Of a DNA stretch of 64,000 bases, positions 45,795 through 57,061 are shown piece after piece; positions within the stretch are counted from its first letter, which is position 1; every line of letters begins with the position of its first letter. The translations under genes and the position numbers were made by a program. The stretch is from Pseudophaeomoniella oleicola (lineage: Eukaryota > Ascomycota > Eurotiomycetes > Phaeomoniellales > Phaeomoniellaceae). The stretch is from assembly GCA_003868215.1 (NCBI GenBank), contig QWDQ01000049.1, forward strand, positions 124,521-188,520. The letters run 5' to 3'. The notes under the pieces are model-generated. The model was not told the DNA's origin, did not search any database, and was given only the letters and a program-made list of their open reading frames with translations.

Positions 45795-48483
45795 TTATTC
45801 GGATGTCTATGGTATAACACGGATTGCTTTACTTTGGGGTCATTCTTCAGCATCGATGGGAGTCAGGTGCGGTCTGCTTCAGCCAGGAACCAGCAAGGTG
45901 CAGGTCTAGGCAAAAAAAAAAAACAAAGAGGTAAAATGGTGGGATAACCACAAGCAGCGGCATGAGATCGCATTGCAGTGTTGGGTTCATGGAGCGATGG
46001 ATGCACCATGGAGACTTTAGTCATTTCAGGACATTGTACACTTGCAGTACTTGATGCTATTTATTAAGCGAGATGAGGGAACGAAAAGATAAGCCTATTG
46101 CCAGAGAGATAGATCAGCTCGTTAACGGTGAACAACTACAACTTTCCCGATAATACCGGATCGTCGCGCCTTCGATGGCGGGCTGTGCTGCATGTTACCG
46201 TATGATCCGTAGTATGCGAAGCTTTATTCCTTTCTCTCTTTCGCTCCTCTTTTTCCCCTTCTTCCTTGCTGTGATCGGCACCGATGACTGTCATGCTTTC
46301 TCACACAAAATTGGGACGTGGAGATTGGGAAAATTGGGGTGGCCGCAGGCCCTCCCCCCCGACTCACGGTCTAGATCGGCATACATCGAGATAGCGATAG
46401 CGATCGATATCCTGGCGACCAGACCCCAACTTTGACGGCGCTCGCATATAAACCTCCGTCCATTTCCATTCATCGATAATCCATTGATGATCGTTGAATG
46501 ATGATGATGATGATCACGGTAGGGTACTGTAAAAGTTGAAACACCGCTCGCACTCGCGGACAGAAGGCCGGTGTTCTGCTGCGTTTGGGTTCATGTGTGT
46601 TTCTTGAGGGCGGATGTGAAGAGCAAGTTGGGGCTCGATGCAGGAATCAAAATCAGATCAGCGAGGAGCAGGGTGGCTGACAGCAGCAGGTAGGCAGGCA
46701 GCATTGTATAACTTGATATTGACTAGCTTATGTGGGGACGCATGCCGCTCACAGAATGCTCGGGTGATGTCCTTATCTTCGAAGAAGCTATGCTTGCTTG
46801 GTTGGTCGGGGTCTTTTGGACGAAGGAAGAGACGGACTTTGAATGGTGCAGTGCATTGGATGCGCTGTGATCCATGATGGATGCCTGTATTCCATCTGGT
46901 GCCGGATGTAACGGTGCAATTTTGTGAAAGGATGCCTCACCTACCTGATCTACCTGAATGGTCGGACACAGTTCGTTTTCTTGAATCCTTGTGGGATGTT
47001 GCACATCAAGCAGATGGAGGAGACACCATCACCATAAACCATCGGAGCGGTGAGTCCTCTGTCTCTCTCTCTCGCTACGTGTTCGTCCTGTGGAGGCGCG
47101 ATGTCTCGATAAGAAGTCTTGGCCATTTCCCTCTTTCTTGCCAATTGTCCGATCGCTCATGTGATCATCTTTGCGTTCTGATGCAGGACCTGCCTTCTGT
47201 GGGTGGTGGGTGATCAGAGTTCATCGATCAAGTCTACTGCGGTGGGAACTCCCTCTCGAATTGTCAGGCAAGCGCTCGCAAGGTGAAAAGTAGAGAAGAC
47301 TGGTACTTAAACTAGTATCGAGGGGTCCTTGGTACGTTGATAAGGGAAGAGGGATGAGCAGTTTGGCCGGTTTTGATTGGTCTAGTGATTCATGTCCTAA
47401 ATGGGCAAGGTCTTCCCAGTGCACATCTCTCTGCAGTAGTGCGTTAGTACGCCGTAGTAAGGAAAGCCCCGTACTTTCTGCCATGGGGGGTAAGGAGGGA
47501 CGCCTGTAGGGTGGCGATCATCCCTGAATGATCCCTGTACAATGACGGTCAGTTGCTGCATATATAAGGACTAAAGGAGTCGCCTCTAACCAAAGCAGAG
47601 ACGTGTGGAAGGTAACGCAGCCAGGTTCCTGACTTGACCTCTTTCTAGTAATTGACTTTGAACGCTTCCTGCCGGTTCATCGATCGTTCCTTGTTTGTGT
47701 CACCGTGGTTTTGGTTTTGGTTTTGGGTTTTGCGGGGATTTCGCTGCATCACTTATACTCATCCTCATACACACCGCATCCACGACAATATAACTGTTTC
47801 AAGGCCACAACGGACAAAGGATATCTATCGAGTCACATTTGGAAGAACTCAGTGCGTTGCTATATTGCCAAGCGAACTGAGGAAATTATATGCAATTACG
47901 GTCAAGCGTTTCTCCCTTGACTGCAGGTGTTGCCCTACCTCAACAATCTTGTCACGAGGGCATTGGGCCAGAGCCAGGTACTATTGACGTGTACCCCAAG
48001 GCTAAAGGAAGCGTTTTATTTGTTTTCTCGGGAATTCCGGGCTGCTCTTATCTATTTTCTTAATACTACGGGCCCACTGGGGAACAGAAAGGAGATTATT
48101 TAGCAGCGTCTTTGTTCTACGCCATCTCTTTCGTTATCCTCCCGAAAGTCAATTCTCATCACGCAATCCTTGCCTCAATATCGCAATCACTCATATTCGT
48201 CAGAGTGCCACGTCCAACACACTTCAGGACAGGATTGTGCTTTGCTCACCGCTGAATGTCCATCAAGGATAGCTAGGTATCTTATTTTCCCCACGTTTCG
48301 CCTGCACCTGCATCGCTGATCGGTCGACGTCCTGAATACCCACTCCACTGCGCTGTGCCTTTATATTTCCTTCGTTGCGCTCCATTTCTAAGAGGAAGAA
48401 ATCTTCCCCATACCCAACGCAACTTCTTGAGCCAAACCCAAGAGTATAAAATCCTGTCCCAGCAGCAACAACAAACAGGCAAT
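45795..48483. other. Gene-poor 2.7-kb intergenic region
   Basis: No accepted gene. It contains an A12 run near 45913, an ATG microsatellite near 46498-46514, CT dinucleotide runs near 47060 and a G-rich GGTTTT repeat at 47707-47736. A frame at 46175-46435 starts with a hydrophobic stretch but has no family resemblance. The last few hundred bases are the choline sulfatase promoter. Confidence 0.45.
47707..47736 (+). repeat. GGTTTT tandem repeat
   Basis: Four to five units of GGTTTT, ending in a GGGTTTTGCGGGG variant. It has no telomere context; it is simply a G-rich short tandem repeat able in principle to form a two-tier G-quadruplex. Confidence 0.6.
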
Positions 48484-50330
48484 ATGGCGTCTTCAGAAAG
48501 ACCCAATATCCTATACATCATGGCCGACCAAATGTGCGCGCCACTCCTTCCATTCCATGATCCGAAGTCTGTGATCAAGATGCCAAACCTCATGAAGCTG
48601 GCGCAGGAATCGGTGGTCTTTGACTCAGCATATTGCAATTCGCCACTATGCGCACCCTCACGCTTCACTCTTGTAACAGGCCAATTGCCACACAAGATCG
48701 GTGGCTATGACAATGCGGCGCAGTTGTCTTCAGAGATTCCAACCTACGCCCATTACCTCAGAAGAGAAGGATACCACACCGCGTTGGCGGGCAAGATGCA
48801 CTTCATTGGGCCTGATCAATTGCACGGCTTTGAGCAGGTATGGTTTCTCTTGGCGCACCCAATGCACTCACACTAACGTTGTCTCGCAGCGATTGACCTC
48901 CGACATCTACCCTGGTGATTTTGGCTGGACTGTCAATTGGGATAAACCAGAAGTGATGCTTGATTGGTACCACAACATGTCGTCGGTCTACGATTCAGGG
49001 CCAGTTATCCGTACGAACCAAATCGATTACGATGAAGAAGTGCTATACAAATCCCAACAATACCTGTATGACCACGTGAGACACAGGAGGAATCAACCCT
49101 TTGCCTTGACGGCTTCCTTCACCCACCCACATGGTAAGTCAGAGACTCACAGTTTCTCTAGCACATAATACTAACGCCTTCGCAGACCCATATAACTCTC
49201 AGCATGAATTTTGGGATCTCTACGAGGACGTTGACATTCCCCTTCCAACAGTACCCGCTGGGGACCAGCAAAAGTTAGATCCTCACTCTCAGCGTATTCT
49301 GAAGATCACCGAGGCTTGGGGCAAGGACATTCCAGAAGAGCGCATCCTTTCTGCTCGTCGGGCGTACTTTGCTGCATGTTCATACGTGGATTATCAAGTT
49401 GGAAAACTGTTAAAGACCTTGAAGGACTGTGGTTTTGCGGATAACACTATCATTGTTTTCAGCGGTGACCATGGTGACATGCTCGGAGAGAAGGGGCTAT
49501 GGTACAAGATGAACTGGTTTGAAGGTAGCGCTAGGGTACCGCTTCTTGTTCATTATCCCCAGAAGTTCGCGCCGAAGCACGTCAAAGAGAGTGTCTCGAC
49601 GATGGACCTTCTTCCAACCTTTGTGGACTTTGTTGGTGGGGAACTTGAGCCTGAGCTTCCACTTGATGGTGTCTCCCTCTTACCGTACATTACCAATGTG
49701 GAAGGTCCCAAACACGATACCGTGATAGGTGAATACATGGGCGAAGCAACTCTAGCTCCCGTTGTAATGATCCGTCGTGGCAAATGGAAATGGGTGTATA
49801 GCCCTCTTGACCCTCCTCAACTATATGATCTCGAATCCGATCCGCTGGAAACCATCAACCTGGCGGCTAATTATGCGAACACGCTCCCCAACGTCGCGTC
49901 AAGTCAAGGTGCTGAGAATGAGAAAGAACAGTCTGCTACAGACCCATTTAGCGAGCTTACCGCTAAACTTGGTCCCGAACTCTCCAGCTCACCTCCGGCA
50001 GCCCACTTCCAATCCTCTGGCGTCAAACCACCTTCCCCGCCCATTACTCCCCAAATCCCTGCCTCCTCTCTCGATCTACCCAAAATAATCCAAGCCTTCC
50101 TTACTGAAACAGCTCAACGATGGGATTTCGAACGCATCACATCCGACGTTCTTAAATCTCAACGATATCGAAGATTGGTGCACGGCGCGTTGATCAAAGG
50201 GGAGCATACCGTCTGGGATTACACCGTCCCTAGTGATGGGAGCAAGTCTTATGTGAGGAACATGGGTAGAGGCCATGAGGCTCTCGAATCTTTCGAGGTG
50301 ACCAGTCGATGGCCAAGAGTCGTCAGATAG
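48484..50330 (+). CDS. Choline sulfatase
   Basis: Hydrolyses choline-O-sulfate to choline and sulfate, letting fungi use an internal or external sulfur store. Exons: 48484-48837, 48890-49133 and 49186-50330, with two 52-nt introns (GTATGG..CGCAG; GTAAGT..CGCAG, CTAAC branches). The product is 580 aa. The metal site begins ILYIMADQM (Asp15). The sulfatase signature NSPLCAPSRFTLVTGQ contains Cys56, the residue that is converted to formylglycine. Later blocks are ALAGKMHFIGPDQLHGFEQR (choline-sulfatase type), TASFTHPHDPYNSQ, FSGDHGDMLGEKGLWYK and RVPLLVHYP. No signal peptide is visible, in line with cytosolic fungal enzymes. A Ser/Pro-rich insert of about 70 residues lies after residue 450, then a C-terminal choline-sulfatase-type domain (RWDFERITSDVLKSQRYRRL). 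Confidence 0.93.
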
Positions 50331-51434
50331 GGTCTACTGGCAGACCTGATGAACTGAATGAATTAATGACCTATCGAAACTGGCCGTACAGTTGACTTTG
50401 TTTTTATCTTTTGGTTTTTTATTTTTGGCTGCATTCGGTCCAAAAGGAGACATATTTTTTGTGTCGTTTTCCTTGTTTGTCCAAAGAATGAAGCATTTCA
50501 AGCGTGCGTGCGTGCATGCGTGCGTCGTCGTCCCGCGGAGCATTTAGAACTCACTGCTTAACTTTAGGTACCTCTTATGTAGTGTTATACATTGTATATA
50601 GAATGTTTACTACACTCTGTCAACTTTTCAGGTTCAAACTTCTTGCAGAAACGATTGGATTATAAGTCACTGGATACTAGTTACGTAGGTACCTAAACTC
50701 TCCGCCACAGGATCAGACGATAGGACGAGGGGTAGGCACAGGGTCAGGAACAGAGAACTAGGTAGGAGATAGGTAGGTAAGAAGCGGGCTCGGTGATGAG
50801 GGTGATGAATTCTGCATTGGTGTTTTCAAAAGTGTTAAATATGTTTTAATTTTATATAACAGCACGATTTGAGGCTTTGTTCACAATTTCTCCTCGATGT
50901 GGGAGATGGTCTACTTAGCTAAGAATCATATCTCGCTGACCACTGGACACATCCACAACGAACGAATCTCAACTTCGACAGTCTGATCTCTCCTTTCATG
51001 CTTTATAAAAACAGTCATGATGCCTCTCGCGCCTCGCGTTCAATTTGGTTTGGTTCGACTCAAAAATGTTCGATCTTCCGGAGTGGGCCAAGCGTATTTG
51101 CCCTTGACTAGGCCACATCTCTTCTTTTTTGCCTTTCCCCTTCCTTCTTAGCGATAAGAGGAAAGGAAGAAGTATCAAGACGATGGGTATCATTGTTGGA
51201 TGGGTTGTCAAAGACTTCCGTTCATGCACAGTCCTTTTCGATAGATCTATGCAGATGATCGTACAACAGAAAACAAAAACAAAGATAAAGCACAAAACTG
51301 GGATGTCATAGGAAAGCAGATCAAAGTCAGGGGAAGGAACGGATACCAGTGGTGAAAGAGGCTTTATTCTTCAAAGGAATTGGACCAAATCGTAAATGGA
51401 CTGATGCCTGGTAGCTTGCACAGTCGTCAGCCGC
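50331..51434. other. Intergenic between convergent choline sulfatase and PEPCK
   Basis: No gene seen. It includes a GCGT tetranucleotide run at about 50502-50526. Copies of the GGTACC palindrome lie at about 50565-50573 (TTAGGTACC) and 50687-50696 (AGGTACCTAA), with GGTA repeats near 50760. It should contain both 3' UTRs. Confidence 0.5.
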
Positions 51435-53675
51435 CTAGACGGTGGGACCGGCCTTGATAACCTCCTCGGTGGCTTCGTCCTCGTACTTCTTGAAGTTGTC
51501 CTTGAAGAGGGCACCGAGCTTGGTGACTTCCTCTGTGAAGTCTGTTGAAGCGGTCCAAGACTTCTTGGGGTTGAGAAGATCATCTGGAACACCTGGGCAA
51601 GTTTTTGGCACGTGCAGATTGAATGTATCATAGGTCTCGTATTCGACCTTGGCAAGTTCACCAGAATGAATAGCATCCAGGATGGCGCGAGTATACTTCA
51701 ACGGACAACGTTTGCCACCAGTGGTAGCTCCAGCACCAACCCAACCAGTGTTCAGCAACCAGGCGTTAGCATTGTGCTGAGAGATCTTGTCGGCCAACAT
51801 CTTGGCATAACGCATCGGATGAAGAGCCAAGAAGGGTTGGGCGAAGCATGATGAGAATGTAGCTTGCGGTTCAGTGACACCCTGTTCTGTACCAGCCATC
51901 TTGGAAGTATAGCCAGAAATGAAGTGGAACATGGTTTGTTCTGTGGTAAGCTTGGAGATGGGTGGGAGAACTCCACGAGCGTCACAGGTGAGGAGAATGA
52001 TGTTTGTTGGATGCTTCTCGGTCAAGCAGGGAATTTTAGCGTTGCCAATATATTCAATAGGATAAGCGCAGCGAGTGTTCTCTGTAAGCGTCGAATCATC
52101 GTAATCGACCTCACGAGTCTGAGGGTTGAAAACGACGTTCTCCAGAACCGACCCAAATGTGATGGCGTTGAAAATATCCGGTTCTTTCTCGGCAGAAAGG
52201 CCAATGCACTTTGCATAACAACCACCTTCAATGTTGAAAACACCCGTGTCTGACCAGCAATGCTCATCGTCACCGATCAGAGCACGTTTGGGATCTGCTG
52301 ACAATGTCGTCTTGCCAGTTCCTGACAGGCCAAAGAAGACAGTGACATCCCCACTCTTGCCCTCGTTGGCCGACGAGTGCAAAGTCAAAACATTGTGCTT
52401 AACAGGCATCTCATAAAACAAAACTGTGAAAATACCCTTCTTCATTTCTCCGGCATATTCAGTTCCGAGGATAACCATTTCCTTGTCGGCAAAATTAATT
52501 GCCACAGACGTCGAACTGGTCATACCGGTGGTATATCTGTTCGCTGGAAAACTGCCAGCATTGTAAATGACATAGTCGGGGTGGAAATGCTCCAACTCCT
52601 TCCGAGTTGGTCGGATAAGCATGTTCCGCATGAAAAGAGCATGATAGGCACGGGCACAGACGACTCTGACACTGATTCTGTATTTTTCATCCCAACCAGC
52701 ATAACCATCGATCACGTAAATTCGGTTTCTTGTGTTTAGATAATCAATAGCTCGTTCGCGGTTGATTTTCCAGACCTAATACAGTGATGATGATTGGTCA
52801 GTAATGTTGTGAGATGATTTGCCGACAAAGTTATCGATTATACGTCATCGTACATAGGGAAAGCGGGGCAGACGATATCACATCGGGAATCTCGAACTGC
52901 GGGGAACCAAGGAAATCCCAATCCCTGTCACTCGCACGACCGGACACGCGAGCAGACCTGATCAGACAAGAACGCCTCCAGAATACCAAGAACATGTGTG
53001 AAGAAGTATGACATAGCATTGAGGCATTGACCAAAGATGCTCAGGAGAAATTGGTGTCACTTACATCGGGGGACATTGGCTTGTTGACAGGGCCCCACCA
53101 GACATCTTTTTCTGAGCCGGACTCCTTCACAATTCGCTTATCTGAAGGTGATCGCCCCGTCTTTGCGCCAGAATATGCTGTAAGAGCGCCACTTGATGTG
53201 ATAGCGGAACCAGTTTCGTAGACAAGAGCATCTTCGTAAAGGGCAGCGACTGAAGGATTAGCGACCTGTAACAGATAGCGTTAGTCGAGTGCTTCACAGT
53301 GCGTGAACATGTTCAGCAAACTTACAATGGCAACACGGTCGTAGTCAATGTTGGCACTCTCGTGCAACTCCTCCTCCAGTTCAGTGTGTTCCCGACCCGG
53401 CCTGTATGATGAAGAGCATCAGCAAATGGGATCGGCTCCGACACATATCGACGGTCAATAAGGTGGGGTAATACATACTCTACACCACTTGGATGCAAGG
53501 CGGTCTTGTTTACGGAGTGAGACACCATTCTCAAAGATGTTGAATGGTAATTGCTTTTCTGTTGTTTGGAAACGGCTTGGCGCGCGAGATCTGAAGACAG
53601 GGGAGCAGGGGAAGCTGGACGAAAAGGAGGAACAGAAGAAGACTTGGTTGAGGCAAGGAAAGAAGAAGTAGGCAT
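51435..53675 (-). CDS. PCK1: Phosphoenolpyruvate carboxykinase (ATP)
   Basis: Converts oxaloacetate and ATP to phosphoenolpyruvate, CO2 and ADP; the committed step of gluconeogenesis (acuF in Aspergillus). Four exons: 53675-53479, 53401-53326, 53265-53065 and 52775-51435. The introns are 77, 60 and 289 nt; the first two and the donor and acceptor of the third are consensus. Two starts are possible. ATG 53528 gives [17 protein letters not shown] and 555 aa, the usual family size. ATG 53675 adds 49 residues rich in Ser, Ala, Arg and Lys with almost no acidic residues (604 aa). Motifs: [12 protein letters not shown] (P-loop), [20 protein letters not shown] (ATP-PEPCK signature), [20 protein letters not shown] and the C-terminal [17 protein letters not shown]. 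The third intron is unusually long for this window. Confidence 0.95.
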
Positions 53676-55495
53676 GTTAGAAATGTTAAATGCAGCGAAG
53701 TCGATGTTGATATAGTCCTCAGATTGTGGAGGGTAGGTTATAGCTGGCTACGTTGCTCCAACTATCGCAGTCAGCTACTAATGCGAATGATGCCAATGAA
53801 TCTGCAACGTCTACTCCACAAACACGGGAGTAGTCGGACTGGAGGATGGTGAAAGCGTAGTTGTTTAGAATCGAGGCTATATGGTTGGTTCAGTGCGATT
53901 GTGTCTAGTCCGAATGCACCCGATGTTCACATTTGACGTCGGGAAAAGGTAATCCCAAGTACAGATCCTAAGGCAACTAGGTAAGAGTTCAGCCAAAGGT
54001 GGAGTTCAGATGGAAGAGAAAAGGCTTGTAGGGATCCGATCGATCGTTGATATCTGAACATGCTCTGACGGACAACTACCGAATAGCAATGTAGGTAATT
54101 AGTAGTGTGAACGTAGTATGTAGTATGCAACAAGTGAAGGACGATCTTCGATGAGTGTTAGTAAAGTCAAGATGCCTACGTTTTATGTACAGTTGTGCAA
54201 GTGCCTTAGTTTTGACGAAAGAAAATACCATGACGCCTTTGGAATTGCCTTTTGATTTTGATGCAGAAAGCCATGGTATGGGGTCCTGGTCAATCACTAT
54301 TCGCCTGCATCATCAGTTGGGGTAGGGAGAGTCATTAGAACAAGAGCCAAGATTTGAGGGGAGTCCCCGTGGAATGGGGGCGAGGGGAAGAGGGGAGGAG
54401 GGGAAGATTGATTGATGATGACACATCTCTCTCTGGTCTACTCGTCTACCTACGGTAATTAGATACCTACCTACCTACCTAGGTACCTCGCTAATAATGG
54501 TAGTTAACACTAATAATTAAGTGGTTTCGTACTATGGGTATGAAGAATAACTTAGGGGCCGCGGGGATCAAGATTCTCTATTATTCCGCTTATGATCTCT
54601 TCATTTCGATTGCATGTATGTAGTACTTCGATACCTCGCGAGCTGTCTACGAGGCATACTATGACCCGTTGATAGGTAAGGTAGTCTAATGGATATAAGC
54701 AGGTATCATATCTTCGTCAGATTCAAGTTAAACAAAGAGACTAGGAACATGAATCCCATGTGGAATGGGAGAATATACCAAACCCTCGAAATACTTTACC
54801 GTACATGCAATCTATCTTCAGTTTTATCCCGATCTATTCCGCACCTCATAGTTTTCCTCAACACAACCGAGATGCGGCAATAGACAATGGTCCCTTTACC
54901 CCGGCCAAAACCCCCCATAAATATGTTGCGACCCCCCGGGTTCACTTGTCGCCCTAGCAGCACTACTACCGAGGATATCATGAACGAGCTTAGCTCGCGA
55001 GATTAGGGTCCGAATGTCTGCCAGGGTTCAGTATCTATTATCCATCTCACCTACCTGGAAAGAGTATCATAAGTCAGAATCAACCCGAATACGATAGAAG
55101 TTGACATCTCTGGACTATGTTAATCATCAAGTACAAGCCATAAGATTTGCAAAGCCCACGACCATTGAGGCCATGCGGTGATATATGAGGTGCTTAGTGC
55201 TCTTTGGCACTCCATCTTCTTTCAAACACCTAGGTGATGGTTATACCTTGTCTGAGAATGTGCATAATATCGATGGTATCATCGGGTACAGCTCACTACC
55301 GTATAGCATATACCGAATCTTCCGTCTCCCCTCTGATAGCCTTCTTGACAATAGATGCGCGCCAAATGTACCTGATATGTCCAAAAGTAGAAGGAAACGG
55401 GAGCTCTCGACCGTCAAAGGACTCTTTACATCCTTGGTCCTGCGGCCTGATCCCAATATCTGCATCACACTGTAGCCCATCTACAATTGAGCGTC
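53676..55495. promoter_or_regulatory. PEPCK upstream region
   Basis: About 1.8 kb. It holds a CCG-N7-CCG element at 53910-53922 (listed separately), a GCGGGG word near 54558 that fits the CreA carbon-repressor consensus, and CCTA/GGTACC palindromes near 54465-54488. The PEX11 3' UTR lies at the far end. No gene recognised. Confidence 0.5.
53910..53922 (+). promoter_or_regulatory. CCG-N7-CCG element upstream of PEPCK
   Basis: The sequence is CCG AATGCAC CCG, 235 bp upstream of the 53675 ATG and 382 bp upstream of the 53528 ATG. CCG-N7-CCG is the known binding motif of the AcuK/AcuM Zn2Cys6 pair, which activates gluconeogenic genes including PEPCK in Aspergillus. The match and its place are seen; binding is inferred. 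Confidence 0.6.
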
Positions 55496-56419
55496 TTACG
55501 CAGTCTTCTGCCACGTCGTCCAGACCCCAATCAAACTGCTGACCGTACCTGCCAATCCGACGATGCCGTCGTTCAGGTTGACATAGCCGAGGGCGGACGC
55601 AGGTACGGTGAGGTCGCACACATCGGAAATCAATTGCAAATTGGTGGCTGCTCGTTGTCTGTTTGAAATACCACTGGTTAGCCAAAACAGTACCTTATAA
55701 AGAGTACGATCAAAAAACATACTTTTCTATCTTCTTCGCTTCAACGACACCCTCTCCCTCCTTCTTGTTAAGGGTGACCTCCCTCGCTCTCAATAACCAG
55801 AGAGTATACGTGCCGGCCACAGCGTTGGCTAAAATGCCCACGAACCACGCCCGATAAGCACGCTGTTGCATTTCTTTCGCTTTCGTCCACTTCTTGACGC
55901 CCAACGCATCTGGCAATGTCAAGAAATCGAAGGAGAGATACAATGCATATCCCAATTGTCGCAAAACCCCAAGGTACTTCAATATGTTGTCGGATGATAG
56001 AGTCAGCACCTTTGTATTTGGAGGCCCATCATATAGTGCGGCGGCAGATTTGAAGTGTTCAACGAACTTGCCGGCACGCAGAAGCTTTCGAGTCAAGCCG
56101 AACTGCGTCTTGATGGCTGACCAGGGGGCGCTCGCCGATGAGGGCCGGTTGGTACGGTAGAGATACCACGCGTAAAACCGAGCAAAATATTGTAGAGTTC
56201 GAAGAAGTTTGTCGCGACCGACTGATTCGGATCAATGGAACATGGTCAGCGCAAGACTTCAGGCGCGGAGAGTCGCTACAGGGCGAGAAGGCACCAGAAT
56301 ATGAGGTGTTCTCTGCATCTGCGGCCTTGTTCTTTTAGAAAGGAGGACTTACTTGTCGTCGCAATGAAGCGAAGATAATGCGCAACCGCGGGATGGTATA
56401 CAAGTGCGTCAGCAGTCAT
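55496..56419 (-). CDS. PEX11: Peroxisomal membrane protein Pex11
   Basis: Peripheral/integral peroxisomal membrane factor that elongates peroxisomes before division and supports fatty-acid beta-oxidation. Three exons: 56419-56353, 56221-55723 and 55658-55496, with introns of 131 nt (GTAAGT..ATCAG) and 64 nt (GTATGT..AACAG). All phases agree and give 242 aa, the usual length. The N-terminus MTADALVYHPAVAHYLRF, then TIGRDKLLRTLQYFARFYAW, forms the conserved Pex11 amphipathic region. Later blocks are LRAGKFVEHFKSAAALYDG, LRQLGYALYLSFDFLTLPDA and the C-terminal hydrophobic segment LNDGIVGLAGTVSSLIGVW near residues 218-238. Functionally it suits a neighbour of PEPCK (fatty-acid growth), but proximity alone does not prove coregulation. 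Confidence 0.95.
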
Positions 56420-57061
56420 CTTGCCGTCCGGCTGAGCAGTGCTGTATTTTCTCAGGGAATCTCACGGCAGATGAGCCAGAGAATGATGAAGGCTGGCTTC
56501 TAAAGAGGAGTGACAATAATTTTCTGCGCAAGTGAGCGCTAGGAGGGTTGGCAGAGGATTTCAAAGTGACTGAAACGTATGCGGCCAAATGGTCCCTCGC
56601 CCTTGGTCTTCTACAGATGGAGACACGCTCACCCGCTCGGTCGGTATCATATCTGCGAACCTCGGCATGTGATGCGATTTGGTAACTGAGCGCATGGACC
56701 CAATTAAAGAAAATGCGTGCAACGAAGCCAACGAGTCAATAGCAACTTATTATTTACTTATTATAAGTCTAAACGATCAACTGGCTTTCTATTGATTAAT
56801 TGCAGACATGGAAATGGAGTTAATGAAGACGTCGATAACGCAAAGACTTCGTACATATTTTACAGGGTGGAATGCATCACCTGTGCAAAAAAATCATAAA
56901 GTTCATAGACATCGTTTCTTTACAAACGATCGCCAAGTTCTGATTAGGTAACCAGTCATAGCCAGAAGCGATAGGAAGTTATCTGGGTATATCTCTATAT
57001 CTTAAGATCCCTTCTCGCCGTCATATTGACGCAAGACAGACACGCATACGAACCCCAATGC
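56420..57061. other. Intergenic PEX11 / Git1-like
   Basis: About 640 bp with nothing recognised: the PEX11 promoter and the 3' UTR of the permease (both on the - strand). Confidence 0.4.

Noticed and set aside
46175-46435. 86-codon frame starting with a hydrophobic, secretion-like segment
   Set aside because: It has no cysteine pattern or other evidence of a small secreted protein, and it reads into simple-sequence DNA.
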